Below, piece after piece: positions 1 through 7,926 of a DNA stretch of 42,620 bases. Numbering within the stretch: the stretch's first letter is position 1; each line of letters starts with the position of its first letter. The DNA comes from Opitutus sp. GAS368 (GTDB lineage Bacteria; Verrucomicrobiota; Verrucomicrobiia; Opitutales; Opitutaceae): positions 1-42,620 of the forward strand of contig CAMDRP010000014.1 of NCBI GenBank assembly GCA_945906965.1, given 5' to 3'. The notes below the pieces were generated by a model. The model did not search any database. It saw only the letters and a program-made list of their open reading frames with translations, and was not told where the DNA came from. Made by a program: the position numbers and the translations under genes.

Positions 1-66
1 CCTCACCAACTTATCCTACCCTCAATTGCATGAGTCCGGCTTAGCTCCACTCCAAATGATGGGCGC

Positions 67-92
67 GGGCGGGCGGGCGGGCGGGCGGGCGG
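67..92. repeat. (GGGC)6 tetranucleotide tract, G-quadruplex candidate
   Basis: Six uninterrupted GGGC units plus a partial GG lie 20 bases beyond the pyrE stop codon. On the plus strand this gives six GGG runs separated by single C bases, a pattern known to fold into very stable G-quadruplexes. The pyrE transcript would carry the C-rich complement if it reads through. Such tandem units are prone to slippage, so copy number may vary between strains. No function is shown by the sequence itself. Confidence 0.85.
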
Positions 93-111
93 AAGAGTAG
101 GGGGCGCGCGT

Positions 112-687
112 TCAACTTCCTGGTTTTTGAACCGGGATGCTCGCTAATTCCGCCGGCACGGCATCCGCCGCATACGTCGCGAAACTTAATTCCAGTAACG
201 AAACGGCTGGCACGCTGAAACGAGTCGTACCTGCGCTGCGGTCCACCAACATCGCGACGGCGCTCGTGTTGCCGCCGGCTTGACTGACGATTTCTAGACA
301 TTCCAAAACTCGCCCGCCGCGCGTGACGACGTCTTCGACGACCAAGATGCGTTCTCCCGGCCGCAAGGTGAAGCCGCGCCGCAGTACGAGTACATTGTTC
401 TCTTTCTCGGCGAAAATATAGCGGACTTTGGCCTGACGTGCGACCTCTTGGCCGATGACCAACCCACCCATTGCGGGAGCCAAAACCGTGTCGAAAACGA
501 TGCCGGCGCTGCGAACCTTCGCCAGTAACAACTCCGCCAACCGCTCGACCGCATCCATGTGCTGACACACCTGCGCACATTGAAAATAATGACCGCTGTG
601 CAACCCAGAGCGCAGCACGAAATGCCCCTGTAAGAGCGCCCGCGTGCGCGTGAAGATGCTCAATACTTCGGCTTGTTCATTAGACAT
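112..687 (-). CDS. pyrE: Orotate phosphoribosyltransferase
   Basis: PyrE transfers a phosphoribosyl group from PRPP to orotate, making orotidine 5'-phosphate in cytosolic pyrimidine synthesis. The 191-residue product has the PRPP-binding signature at about residues 114-126 (ILVVEDVVTRGGR), with Arg and Arg where TGGS is more usual, and the upstream block DTVLAPAMGGLVIGQ. Length is near the family norm. The frame stays open upstream to a TTG at 738, which would add a hydrophobic leader (FLFFAAGFF). I prefer the ATG at 687 because the family is cytosolic and the homologous region begins there. It is transcribed away from the neighbouring oxidoreductase, so the 267-bp gap between them should hold divergent promoters. 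Confidence 0.93.
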   Translation of the reverse strand: MSNEQAEVLSIFTRTRALLQGHFVLRSGLHSGHYFQCAQVCQHMDAVERLAELLLAKVRSAGIVFDTVLAPAMGGLVIGQEVARQAKVRYIFAEKENNVLVLRRGFTLRPGERILVVEDVVTRGGRVLECLEIVSQAGGNTSAVAMLVDRSAGTTRFSVPAVSLLELSFATYAADAVPAELASIPVQKPGS

Positions 688-767
688 GACAGCCAAGGTG
701 AAAAAACCGGCCGCAAAAAACAAAAACAAATTTCTCAATCGACGCTTTTTTAAATCCCTCGAGCTGC

Positions 768-783
768 AATCAGCATGCTGATT
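768..783. promoter_or_regulatory. 16-bp perfect palindrome, operator candidate
   Basis: AATCAGCATGCTGATT equals its own reverse complement over all 16 bases. It lies in the divergent gap between pyrE and the oxidoreductase at 955, about 80 bases upstream of the pyrE start. Its size and position suit a dimeric repressor or activator site. The binding protein is unknown, and the rest of the gap (688-954) shows no convincing promoter boxes. Confidence 0.4.
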
Positions 784-954
784 CTGGTGCCTGTGCCACT
801 CGCGCTTGTTGGCATTTATAGGGCACTGGCTATCGGTAACTAAGCCATGGGCTGTAGGTCTGAGGGCCCCCGTCGCCTGATTCGCAAAACCGGTGGTCGA
901 TTACGGGATCAGTTTTCACTTTTGTTTAAGGCCGCTCTAGATTAACCTGCCTGC

Positions 955-2214
955 ATGAGTACCCCGCTTGCTGGCCCCGCTTTCCCATCGCCAGCCCAAA
1001 GCGTAAGCCCCGCCCTCTCCCGGCGTAATTTCCTGCAAAGAGCAGGTGCTCTGCTGGGCACCGCCGCACTAGGCCTGCCCGCTCAAGCTCTAGGCGCTGA
1101 GGTAAAGTCCATCCAAGGATTCGAATCCGCCGACCCTAAAACGAACGCGGCCCCGGGATGGGAGCCCCTTTCAAATCGAAAAATTCGGGTAGGTATCGCC
1201 GGCTATGGCGTTTGTGAATTTGGCGCGGCTTTTGGCTTTCAGGATCATCCCAATGTGCAGGTGGTGGCGGTCACCGATTTGATCCCCGAGCGCTGCGCCG
1301 CCCTAGCAAAGGCCTGCCGCTGCTCACAAACGTATCCCTCTCTTGAGGCTTTGGTCAAAGATCCCCTTATCGAGGCCGTATTCATTGCCACCGATGCACC
1401 TAGTCACGCCCGGCATTGCCTCGAGGTTCTGCGTCATGGCAAGCATGTCGCCACCGCGGTGCCAGCCGTATTCGGCTCGCTCGAAGAAGCCGAACAGGTC
1501 TGGGCAGCGGTCAAGGCCAGCGGCCTGATTTACATGATGTTCGAAACCTCCGCTTTCCACGCAGACCTGCACGCCATGCGGACCCTCTATCGGGCCGGTG
1601 ATCTGGGCAAACTTGTCTACGCCGAGGGGGAATACTATCATTACATGTCATCGCCCATCGACTCTTACAAAGGTTGGCGCATCGGACTGCCACCCCAGTG
1701 GTACCCCACTCACTCTAATGCCTACTACCACTGCGTAACGGGCGAAGCCTTCACCAAAGTTTCCTGCCTCGGTACGCCCAGTTTAATCAGCGATTTTCAG
1801 ACGCCTAACAATCCTTACCAGAATCCTTACGCGACAGAAATTGCCCTTTTTCATACCAGCGAAAACGGTATGGCCCGCATGGCGGTTAGTTGGGATACCC
1901 CTGGCGCCAGCGGTGAAATGGGCCGTATTCGCGGTCAACGGGGCTCGTTTTACGGCCAATATAAAGGGCTGAGCGAAAAACTTCCTAACCTCCAACGCCC
2001 TGCTTTCCCGTCAACTATGGTGGGCGCCTACACGGGTCATCACGGCGGCTCTCATCCTCACTTAACCAACGAATTTGTGAGCGCCTTGCTCCAAGGCCGT
2101 CAGCCCCTGGTGCATGTCGCCATGGCGCTTAATTTAACCGTCGCCGGCATTGTGGCCCATCAATCGGCGATCAAAGGCGGCAGGTGGTTAGATATCCCGC
2201 ACTACAAAATGTAA
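955..2214 (+). CDS. Tat-exported Gfo/Idh/MocA family oxidoreductase
   Basis: This 419-residue protein belongs to the NAD(P)-dependent Gfo/Idh/MocA family, which oxidises or reduces sugars, inositols and related polyols. A twin-arginine signal spans residues 21-48 (SRRNFLQRAGALLGTAALG), so it is probably exported folded with its cofactor. The Rossmann motif GYGVCEFG lies near residues 83-90. The family's EKP motif, whose Lys is normally catalytic, reads TAVP at residues 167-170. Loss of that Lys is a real departure and leaves the reaction open. I recall similar AVP variants in planctomycetes and verrucomicrobia, where paralogues are numerous. The gene stands alone, flanked by non-coding DNA on both sides. 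The ATG at 955 places the signal at the N terminus. The substrate cannot be inferred. Confidence 0.85.
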   Translation: MSTPLAGPAFPSPAQSVSPALSRRNFLQRAGALLGTAALGLPAQALGAEVKSIQGFESADPKTNAAPGWEPLSNRKIRVGIAGYGVCEFGAAFGFQDHPNVQVVAVTDLIPERCAALAKACRCSQTYPSLEALVKDPLIEAVFIATDAPSHARHCLEVLRHGKHVATAVPAVFGSLEEAEQVWAAVKASGLIYMMFETSAFHADLHAMRTLYRAGDLGKLVYAEGEYYHYMSSPIDSYKGWRIGLPPQWYPTHSNAYYHCVTGEAFTKVSCLGTPSLISDFQTPNNPYQNPYATEIALFHTSENGMARMAVSWDTPGASGEMGRIRGQRGSFYGQYKGLSEKLPNLQRPAFPSTMVGAYTGHHGGSHPHLTNEFVSALLQGRQPLVHVAMALNLTVAGIVAHQSAIKGGRWLDIPHYKM

Positions 2215-2568
2215 TCGCCCTCATTACGGGCAATTGCGCGGCCCGATCATGGTCATTGAACCGCACCCGGCCCTCGTCGCCCTTGAGGCTTCGCTGCGCT
2301 AAGCAAGCGTCCAATTCAAAAGTAAACTGAAGGAGGGAACCCCTGCCCGCAAAGCTGTTTTCGGAGTCTTCGACGGATCGAGCGCAAAACGAAATATTTG
2401 GACCTTCGTCGCCATTTATTGCGGGTCTCCAGCATTAGGCCTAATGCGATTTGTAAAGGCCGCCGGGACGTTTTTTAACTTATATTTCGCTGCGCTAAAA
2501 TTTTTCTTGAAAACTACCTTTCATAATGAGTTATCGAAATAGTTAGTTATTGTCCCCTCACCCCTAAA
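2215..2568. other. Intergenic region upstream of the rhodopsin cassette
   Basis: These 354 bases hold no supported gene. The last 110 are AT-rich compared with the surroundings, as expected of a promoter. TTGAAA at 2507-2512 and CATAAT at 2522-2527 resemble sigma-70 boxes but are only 9 bases apart, so they cannot be paired with confidence. A purine run AAGGAGGG at 2329-2336 resembles a Shine-Dalgarno but is not followed by a credible start. The notable element is a 16-bp palindrome listed separately. Confidence 0.6.
2432..2447. promoter_or_regulatory. 16-bp perfect palindrome upstream of the rhodopsin operon
   Basis: GCATTAGGCCTAATGC is a perfect palindrome centred about 130 bases upstream of the rhodopsin start. 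It is the only symmetric element of that size I saw in this gap and could bind a dimeric regulator that responds to light, redox state or nutrients. It could also form a short cruciform. No regulator gene is adjacent. Confidence 0.4.
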
Positions 2569-3369
2569 ATGCAAAACTCAATAAAATCGCTCATTAAAAA
2601 AGCTCCGCTTCTTGCACTAGCAGTCCTCCTCGTCCCTTCGACCGCCTTCGCCTCGTCAGGGACTGTTCTAAAATCCGATGACTTCGTCGGCGTATCATTT
2701 TGGATGATTTCGATGGCGCTCGTCGCCGCCACCGCCTTTTTCTTCCTCGAGACCCAACGGGTCACTCCGAAGTGGAAAACATCGCTCACCGTATCTGGTT
2801 TGGTGACCATGGTGGCAGCCTGGCATTACTTCTACATGCGAGACGTTTGGGTAGCCACTGGCGCCACCCCGACGGTTTATCGTTACATCGACTGGATTAT
2901 CACCGTTCCACTGCTGATGGTTGAATTCTTTTTGATTCTGTCGGCCATAACCAAAGTCCCTGTCGGCATTTTCTGGCGACTCATGATTGGAACTCTTGTT
3001 ATGCTGGTCTTCGGGTTCCTTGGTGAAGCGGGCTACATGGCGGCTTGGCCTGCGTTCATCGTTAGCATGGCTGGCTGGCTCTTCATTATCTGGGAGATCT
3101 ATGGCGGTCAGGCTGGCAAAATTAATGCGGAGTCCGCTCCCCCAGGAGTTCAGTCTGCTTTCAAGTTAATGCGCTCGATTGTTGTGTTCGGTTGGGCCAT
3201 CTATCCGATCGGTTATTTCCTCGGCTACCTGACGGGATCTGGTCCCGAAAGCAGCATGAAGACGCTCAACGTAGTCTACAATCTGGCCGACGTTGTTAAC
3301 AAAATTGGTTTCGGCGTGATTATTTGGACGGTTGCAGTGTCTGAATCAGAAAAGTCCTCCGCGAAGTAA
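2569..3369 (+). CDS. Proteorhodopsin, predicted green-tuned outward proton pump
   Basis: The 266-residue protein aligns along its length with marine proteorhodopsins. Residues 1-28 form a signal peptide (cleavage after AFA likely), followed by seven membrane helices. Asp108 is the Schiff base counterion, Thr112 and Glu119 complete the DTE motif typical of proton pumps, His86 matches the His that interacts with the counterion, and Lys245 in NLADVVNKIGFG binds retinal. Leu116, the spectral tuning position, predicts green rather than blue absorption. It should pump protons outward across the inner membrane in light. It heads a six-gene cassette that also makes its chromophore. The start lacks a Shine-Dalgarno. 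Whether it also binds a carotenoid antenna depends on a window residue in helix E that I cannot assign without an alignment. Confidence 0.97.
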   Translation: MQNSIKSLIKKAPLLALAVLLVPSTAFASSGTVLKSDDFVGVSFWMISMALVAATAFFFLETQRVTPKWKTSLTVSGLVTMVAAWHYFYMRDVWVATGATPTVYRYIDWIITVPLLMVEFFLILSAITKVPVGIFWRLMIGTLVMLVFGFLGEAGYMAAWPAFIVSMAGWLFIIWEIYGGQAGKINAESAPPGVQSAFKLMRSIVVFGWAIYPIGYFLGYLTGSGPESSMKTLNVVYNLADVVNKIGFGVIIWTVAVSESEKSSAK

Positions 3370-3386
3370 CGCGGTTATTTAAACGA

Positions 3387-3418
3387 CCAGATCATCACAA
3401 TTTTTTGTGGTGGTCTGG
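3387..3418 (+). other. Intercistronic hairpin after the rhodopsin gene
   Basis: CCAGATCATCACAA pairs with TTGTGGTGGTCTGG over 14 positions (12 Watson-Crick, two G-U) around a TTTT loop. The hairpin begins 17 bases after the rhodopsin stop and ends 23 bases before crtE. There is no T-run after the second arm, so it is not a canonical intrinsic terminator. The likely roles are to protect the 3' end of a rhodopsin message or to set a lower level of crt transcription. Both are inference. Confidence 0.65.
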
Positions 3419-3441
3419 CCAATTAGGCCCAGCCTTTTGCC

Positions 3442-4329
3442 ATGAGCTCGTCCACGCGCCCTGCTGGATTGATTGAAATCTCTGCGTTCGAGCCTAGGCT
3501 CGCTGAACTTGAGCGTTTCATGATCGCAGAGGTGTCCGACGACGGGAGGTCTTCAACTCACCTCTCGCCCGTGGTCCAAGCTTGCCTGAATCACCTTAGC
3601 TCAGGTGGTCATCGCGTGCGAGCCCGACTCGGGTTTGAGGCCGCCATCCAGCTGGGTCTTTCGGCGAATGACTCGATCGTGATTGGAGCCGCTGCTGAGC
3701 TCCTCCACAATGCGTCTCTGATTCACGACGACCTGCACGACGCAGCCGCAATCCGCCGGGGCCAACCAACGGTGTTTGCCGCTTATGGCCCAGATGTGGC
3801 CATTCTATCCGGGGATTTACTCCTATCGTCCGCCTATTCCGCCCTCGCCCGATTTTCACTTCCTTCGAGCGTTCCCGAGATGATCCGTCTGCTCCACCAA
3901 AGAACGGCGCAAGTGATCCGGGGCCAATGCGGCGACCTTTCAGCTCGGACGCAGCCGGTTACTGATAGCACTCGCTACGAACAGATCGTGGCCGGTAAAT
4001 CGGGTGCCTTGCTAAGCCTTCCATTGGAATTAGCGTTGTTGGGAGCTGGCTTTCGCGATGCCCTAAGCCTTGCGCAAGAGGCGGCGGAGTCGTTTGGCAT
4101 TGGCTATCAGATTTTAGACGATCTTGAGGACGCGACTCGTGACGGGCCACTTGCCCTAAACTTACTCAACGTTCTGGCGGTGGAACACACCCGAGTGGAT
4201 GCCAATCGAATCGCCCGCGAGATCGGAGCGAAGCATCTACGCTTTGCGATTTCTGCGTCCAACCGTTTGCCGCGAGGATCAGGAGAATTACTACAGCAAC
4301 TGGCCCGCGCTTTGAGCGAACGCCTCTAA
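3442..4329 (+). CDS. crtE: Geranylgeranyl diphosphate synthase (polyprenyl synthetase family)
   Basis: CrtE condenses isopentenyl diphosphate with an allylic diphosphate to give C20 geranylgeranyl diphosphate, the entry substrate for carotenoids. The 295-residue protein has the first Asp-rich motif DDLHD at residues 96-100 followed by RRGQPT, and the second, DDLED, at 226-230. The first motif is the short DDxxD form, without the two-residue insertion seen in the other synthase of this window (ispA). Product length is therefore assigned mainly from context. It follows the rhodopsin by 72 bases and precedes crtI by 18. No Shine-Dalgarno is visible at the ATG. Confidence 0.92.
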   Translation: MSSSTRPAGLIEISAFEPRLAELERFMIAEVSDDGRSSTHLSPVVQACLNHLSSGGHRVRARLGFEAAIQLGLSANDSIVIGAAAELLHNASLIHDDLHDAAAIRRGQPTVFAAYGPDVAILSGDLLLSSAYSALARFSLPSSVPEMIRLLHQRTAQVIRGQCGDLSARTQPVTDSTRYEQIVAGKSGALLSLPLELALLGAGFRDALSLAQEAAESFGIGYQILDDLEDATRDGPLALNLLNVLAVEHTRVDANRIAREIGAKHLRFAISASNRLPRGSGELLQQLARALSERL

Positions 4330-4347
4330 TTCGCGGCAACCCACGCG

Positions 4348-5835
4348 ATGCAGGCGATCGTCATCGGGGCAGGATTTGGCGGCATGGCGTCGGCGTTGCG
4401 CCTGCGCGCTAAAGGCTACGATGTGAGGCTGATCGATCGCTGTCCGATGGTGGGCGGGCGCGCCCAAGTTTATGAGCGCGAAGGCTTCCGCCACGACGCC
4501 GGTCCGACGGTCATCACAGCGCCGTTTTTGTTTGAGGAACTCTTCGGCCTATTTGGTGAGCGGCTGGAGGACTCCCTCAAGTTGGTCCCGCTGCAACCCT
4601 GGTATCGCTTTGTATTTTCCGATGGCGACCACTTCAACTACGGCGGTACTCTCGAGGAGACCCTAGCCGAAATTGGCCGGATCGAACCGCGGGACCGCGA
4701 TGGCTATCTTGCTCTTCTGGCCCACTCTCGCCGCATTTTCGAGGTCGGGTTCACCCAGCTTTCAGCGCAGCCATTTCACCGCTTCACGACCATGCTCAAT
4801 CAGGTTCCGCGCCTGGTTAGTTTGCGTAATTATGAAACGGTGTGGAGCATGGTGCGACGTCACCTCAGGAGCGAAAAGCTGCGTCAGGCCTTTTCGATTC
4901 AACCCCTTTTAGTCGGAGGCAATCCGTTCGATACGACGAGCATCTACGGGTTGATCCATTTTCTCGAACGCGCCTATGGAGTGCACTTCGCCATGGGCGG
5001 AACCAGAGCCGTCTGCGCCGCGTTAAGCGAGTTAATGAAGCGCCAAGGCGTAGAAATTCAGCTCGGCACCACGGTGGATTCGGTTGTTATTGAAAACGGT
5101 CGAGCCACGGGCATCCGCTTGGAGAGCGGTATTAAACTAGAAGCCGACGTGATTGTCTCCAACGCGGATGCCGCATACCTTTATCGCAAGATGATACCGC
5201 CCGCGCAGCAAAAGGTCTCAACGCGCCTCAAGCTCGCGACCGCGCATTATTCCATGGGGCTATTCGTTCTTTATTTCGGAACGACCCGAACCTACCCCGA
5301 GGTGGCTCATCATACGATTTGGCTGGGTTCGCGTTACCGTGAACTCCTCAAGGATATCTTTCACCGAAAAATTCTAGCGGATGATTTCTCCCTGTATTTG
5401 CACCGCCCGACGGCGACGGACCCGAGTTTCGCGCCCGCCGGTTGCGACAGTTTTTATGTGCTATGCCCGGTGCCTAATCAGCAGGCGAATCTCGACTGGG
5501 CCGTCGAAGCCCCAAGGTTGCGCAATCGGATCGTGGCGGCGTTAGACCGCACTATTCTCCCAGGACTGCGCGAAACCATCACGGCTGATTTTTACAAAAC
5601 GCCGGACGACTTTGCCCACGATTACCTGAGTGTGCACGGAGCGGGGTTTTCGGTCGCGCCACTGTTCCGGCAATCGGCCTGGTTTCGATTTCATAACCGC
5701 GCGGAAGGCATCGAAAATCTATACCTTACGGGAGCCGGGACCCATCCCGGGGCCGGATTGCCGGGCGTTTTGTGCTCCGCAAAGGTGGTGGATGCGCTCA
5801 TCCCGGCGGCTCGGCGGGACACCGTCACTGTATGA
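4348..5835 (+). CDS. crtI: Phytoene desaturase (phytoene to lycopene)
   Basis: CrtI introduces double bonds into 15-cis-phytoene, using FAD, to yield lycopene at the membrane. The 495-residue protein starts with an FAD-binding Rossmann fold (VIGAGFGGMASALRLRAKG) and ends with the family signature around LTGAGTHPGAGLPGVLCSAK. Length matches bacterial CrtI. A lycopene product, rather than neurosporene, is inferred from the lycopene cyclase and beta-carotene cleavage genes downstream. The stop codon overlaps the crtB start as ATGA, so the two are probably translationally coupled. Confidence 0.96.
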   Translation: MQAIVIGAGFGGMASALRLRAKGYDVRLIDRCPMVGGRAQVYEREGFRHDAGPTVITAPFLFEELFGLFGERLEDSLKLVPLQPWYRFVFSDGDHFNYGGTLEETLAEIGRIEPRDRDGYLALLAHSRRIFEVGFTQLSAQPFHRFTTMLNQVPRLVSLRNYETVWSMVRRHLRSEKLRQAFSIQPLLVGGNPFDTTSIYGLIHFLERAYGVHFAMGGTRAVCAALSELMKRQGVEIQLGTTVDSVVIENGRATGIRLESGIKLEADVIVSNADAAYLYRKMIPPAQQKVSTRLKLATAHYSMGLFVLYFGTTRTYPEVAHHTIWLGSRYRELLKDIFHRKILADDFSLYLHRPTATDPSFAPAGCDSFYVLCPVPNQQANLDWAVEAPRLRNRIVAALDRTILPGLRETITADFYKTPDDFAHDYLSVHGAGFSVAPLFRQSAWFRFHNRAEGIENLYLTGAGTHPGAGLPGVLCSAKVVDALIPAARRDTVTV

Positions 5836-6761
5836 GCGCGAAGCCGGACTCCGCCCTCGCTCAGGCGGATCAGTCCCTCGCGCGGCAGGGGCGCAGTTTT
5901 CATTGGGCTCGCACGTTCCTCGCTCCGCAACATGCCGCTCGGGCGACGCGACTTTATGGATTCTGCCGCGGGCTGGATGATCTAGCCGACGATGCCGGGC
6001 AGGCTTCAGACCCCGGGGAGGCTCTCGACCGAATTCGCGTTGCACTTGCGCAAGGAAATTCCGCTGACGATCGTATCGCTGACGCAATCAGGTTATTTCG
6101 GGAGTGCTCTATTCCGGCCGAGATCCCCGATGCGCTGCTCGACGGACTGATCTCGGATCTTGGTCCGGTGCGAATGCAAAACGACGAGCAACTACTGCGC
6201 TATGCCTATCGCGTCGCAGGCACGGTCGGGCTGATGATGTGCGCAGCCTTGGACGTGAGGCAGTCCGCGGCCCGGCCCCACGCCATTGATCTGGGGATTG
6301 CCATGCAACTGACCAACATCTGCCGCGATGTCAGCGAGGATGCCCTAGCCGGGCGGCGTTACCTACCGGCCCACCTGATCGGAGAAGTTGAACCGGCTCG
6401 GTTAATCTCGCCCGACGAAGCCCTCCAGCAGCGAATTCGTGGCACCGTCCGGCAACTGCTTGAATTGGCCGACCGCTTTTATGCTAGCGGCGAAGCCGGG
6501 CTATCCTTCCTCCCGTTGCGCGCGCGCTTCGGCATCCTGATAGCCGCGCGGGTGTACCAGGCGATCGGCACGCGTCTAAAAAGAGGAAACTTTTCCCCGT
6601 GGAGGGGTCGAGCGGTTGTTTCCAAAACCAGCAAGTTATGGATCTCTCTCGTTGCATTTTTTACCCTTCCGTTTAACCGCACATTTTGGAGGCCACGACC
6701 GCACCAAGCAACGCTGCACGCGGCGCTGGGTGGTTTGCCGGGCGTCCATGCCCCAGCATGA
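5832..6761 (+). CDS. crtB: Phytoene synthase
   Basis: CrtB joins two geranylgeranyl diphosphates head to head to give phytoene, the first committed carotenoid step. The 309-residue protein has both Asp-rich motifs of the squalene/phytoene synthase family: DDLAD at residues 49-53 in YGFCRGLDDLADD, and DVSED at 166-170 in the block QLTNICRDVSED. The frame is open 60 bases further upstream, inside crtI, but the ATG at 5832 gives the normal N terminus and a classical ATGA overlap with the crtI stop. The 3' end overlaps crtY in the same way. Confidence 0.96.
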   Translation: MSAKPDSALAQADQSLARQGRSFHWARTFLAPQHAARATRLYGFCRGLDDLADDAGQASDPGEALDRIRVALAQGNSADDRIADAIRLFRECSIPAEIPDALLDGLISDLGPVRMQNDEQLLRYAYRVAGTVGLMMCAALDVRQSAARPHAIDLGIAMQLTNICRDVSEDALAGRRYLPAHLIGEVEPARLISPDEALQQRIRGTVRQLLELADRFYASGEAGLSFLPLRARFGILIAARVYQAIGTRLKRGNFSPWRGRAVVSKTSKLWISLVAFFTLPFNRTFWRPRPHQATLHAALGGLPGVHAPA

Positions 6762-7921
6762 ACTCGGATGACGATCTCGTGATTCTAGGTGGTGGTTGCG
6801 CTGGACTCAGCCTGGCCATGCGACTCGCCGAACGGGGCGAGCAATGCCCTCAAACCACCATAATCGAGCCCCGCGAGAGCTACGACCATGACCGCACCTG
6901 GTGTTTCTGGGGTACCCCTTCGGCCCAACTCAGCGCGCTCGTTCGACACCGCTGGAATCGGGTGCAAGTGATGGCCGATGGCCATCGACTCGAGGTAGAT
7001 TGCACGGCCACACCGTATGAAATGATACCGGCATCCGTCTTCTACGCGACTGCACTCAAGGCGATATCGCAGAATCATCGCCTCCGTTTCTGCGGCGGTA
7101 CATCATTCGACGGTGAGCCGGTTCGGCGGGGCGATCGTTGGGAGATTTCGACCACTCAGGGGATGTTAAGGCCCCGATGGATCGTAGACACCCGTCCCCT
7201 CCGGCCGCCTCAACGCGACGATGCACTTTTATGGCAGTCGTTCTGCGGCCTGGAGATCCACTGTGAAACCGAGTGCTTCAATCCTGAATGCGCTACCTTG
7301 ATGGATTTCCTGCCCACTACCGACCAACGCATTATGTTTCTTTACGTGCTGCCAACCAGCACCAGGCAGGCTCTAGTCGAGTTGACCGTGTTTGCACCGG
7401 ACCCCTTGGGGCCGGACATGCTGCAACCGATCTTAATGCAGGTGCTGGCCGAGCGGCTGAAGATCGCACCACCGCAGGTCATTCGCGCTGAATCCGGTTC
7501 TCTCCCCATGGGACTTTCTTCGATCCGAAATCGACCTCACCCCGATTGGATTCGCGCCGGCCTCCCCGGCGGGGGGGCGCGGCCCGCTTCGGGTTTCGCG
7601 TTTCAGCGCATCCAACGCTGGGCCGACCAATGTGCGGGCCTGCTAACCCAAGGGCTGCGGCCCTGCGCGCCGCGCACCGACCCGTGGCGGCTACGCGCGA
7701 TGGACGATCTATTTCTGCGTGTTTTACGGCGACATCCGGAAGCCGCCCCCGACCTTTTTTTGCGACTATTTGCTCTACGCGACTTCGCCGCGATGGTTCG
7801 ATTTTTGAGTGATTGCCCGAGCTGGACGGATTGCCGTCGAATCATCTGCGCACTCCCGCCCGGCCTGTTCCTGGGGGAGTTGGGCAAAACTCTACTTTCG
7901 ACGAACAATTTCCGATCGTAA
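6758..7921 (+). CDS. crtY: Lycopene beta-cyclase
   Basis: CrtY cyclises both ends of lycopene to make beta-carotene. The 387-residue protein opens with a dinucleotide-binding motif (LVILGGGCAGLSLAMRLAE) and carries the DRTWCFW segment typical of the CrtY-type flavin-dependent cyclases; the membrane CrtYcd type is not present. The ATG at 6758 overlaps the crtB stop as ATGA. A longer frame begins at 6686, but its extra 24 residues are read from crtB sequence and precede the Rossmann fold. No crtZ hydroxylase or ketolase lies nearby, so beta-carotene is the expected end product before cleavage. Confidence 0.94.
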   Translation: MNSDDDLVILGGGCAGLSLAMRLAERGEQCPQTTIIEPRESYDHDRTWCFWGTPSAQLSALVRHRWNRVQVMADGHRLEVDCTATPYEMIPASVFYATALKAISQNHRLRFCGGTSFDGEPVRRGDRWEISTTQGMLRPRWIVDTRPLRPPQRDDALLWQSFCGLEIHCETECFNPECATLMDFLPTTDQRIMFLYVLPTSTRQALVELTVFAPDPLGPDMLQPILMQVLAERLKIAPPQVIRAESGSLPMGLSSIRNRPHPDWIRAGLPGGGARPASGFAFQRIQRWADQCAGLLTQGLRPCAPRTDPWRLRAMDDLFLRVLRRHPEAAPDLFLRLFALRDFAAMVRFLSDCPSWTDCRRIICALPPGLFLGELGKTLLSTNNFRS

Positions 7922-7926
7922 CCGAT

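Noticed and set aside
2343-2436. Short CTG-initiated peptide after AAGGAGGG at 2329
   Set aside because: Needs a rare CTG start, about 31 residues, and shows no similarity to anything I recognise.
2507-2527. Sigma-70 promoter TTGAAA / CATAAT before the rhodopsin
   Set aside because: Boxes are only 9 bases apart, far from the usual 16-18; not a usable pair.
3387-3418. Intrinsic terminator after the rhodopsin gene
   Set aside because: Strong stem but T bases are in the loop, none follow the second arm; called an intercistronic hairpin.
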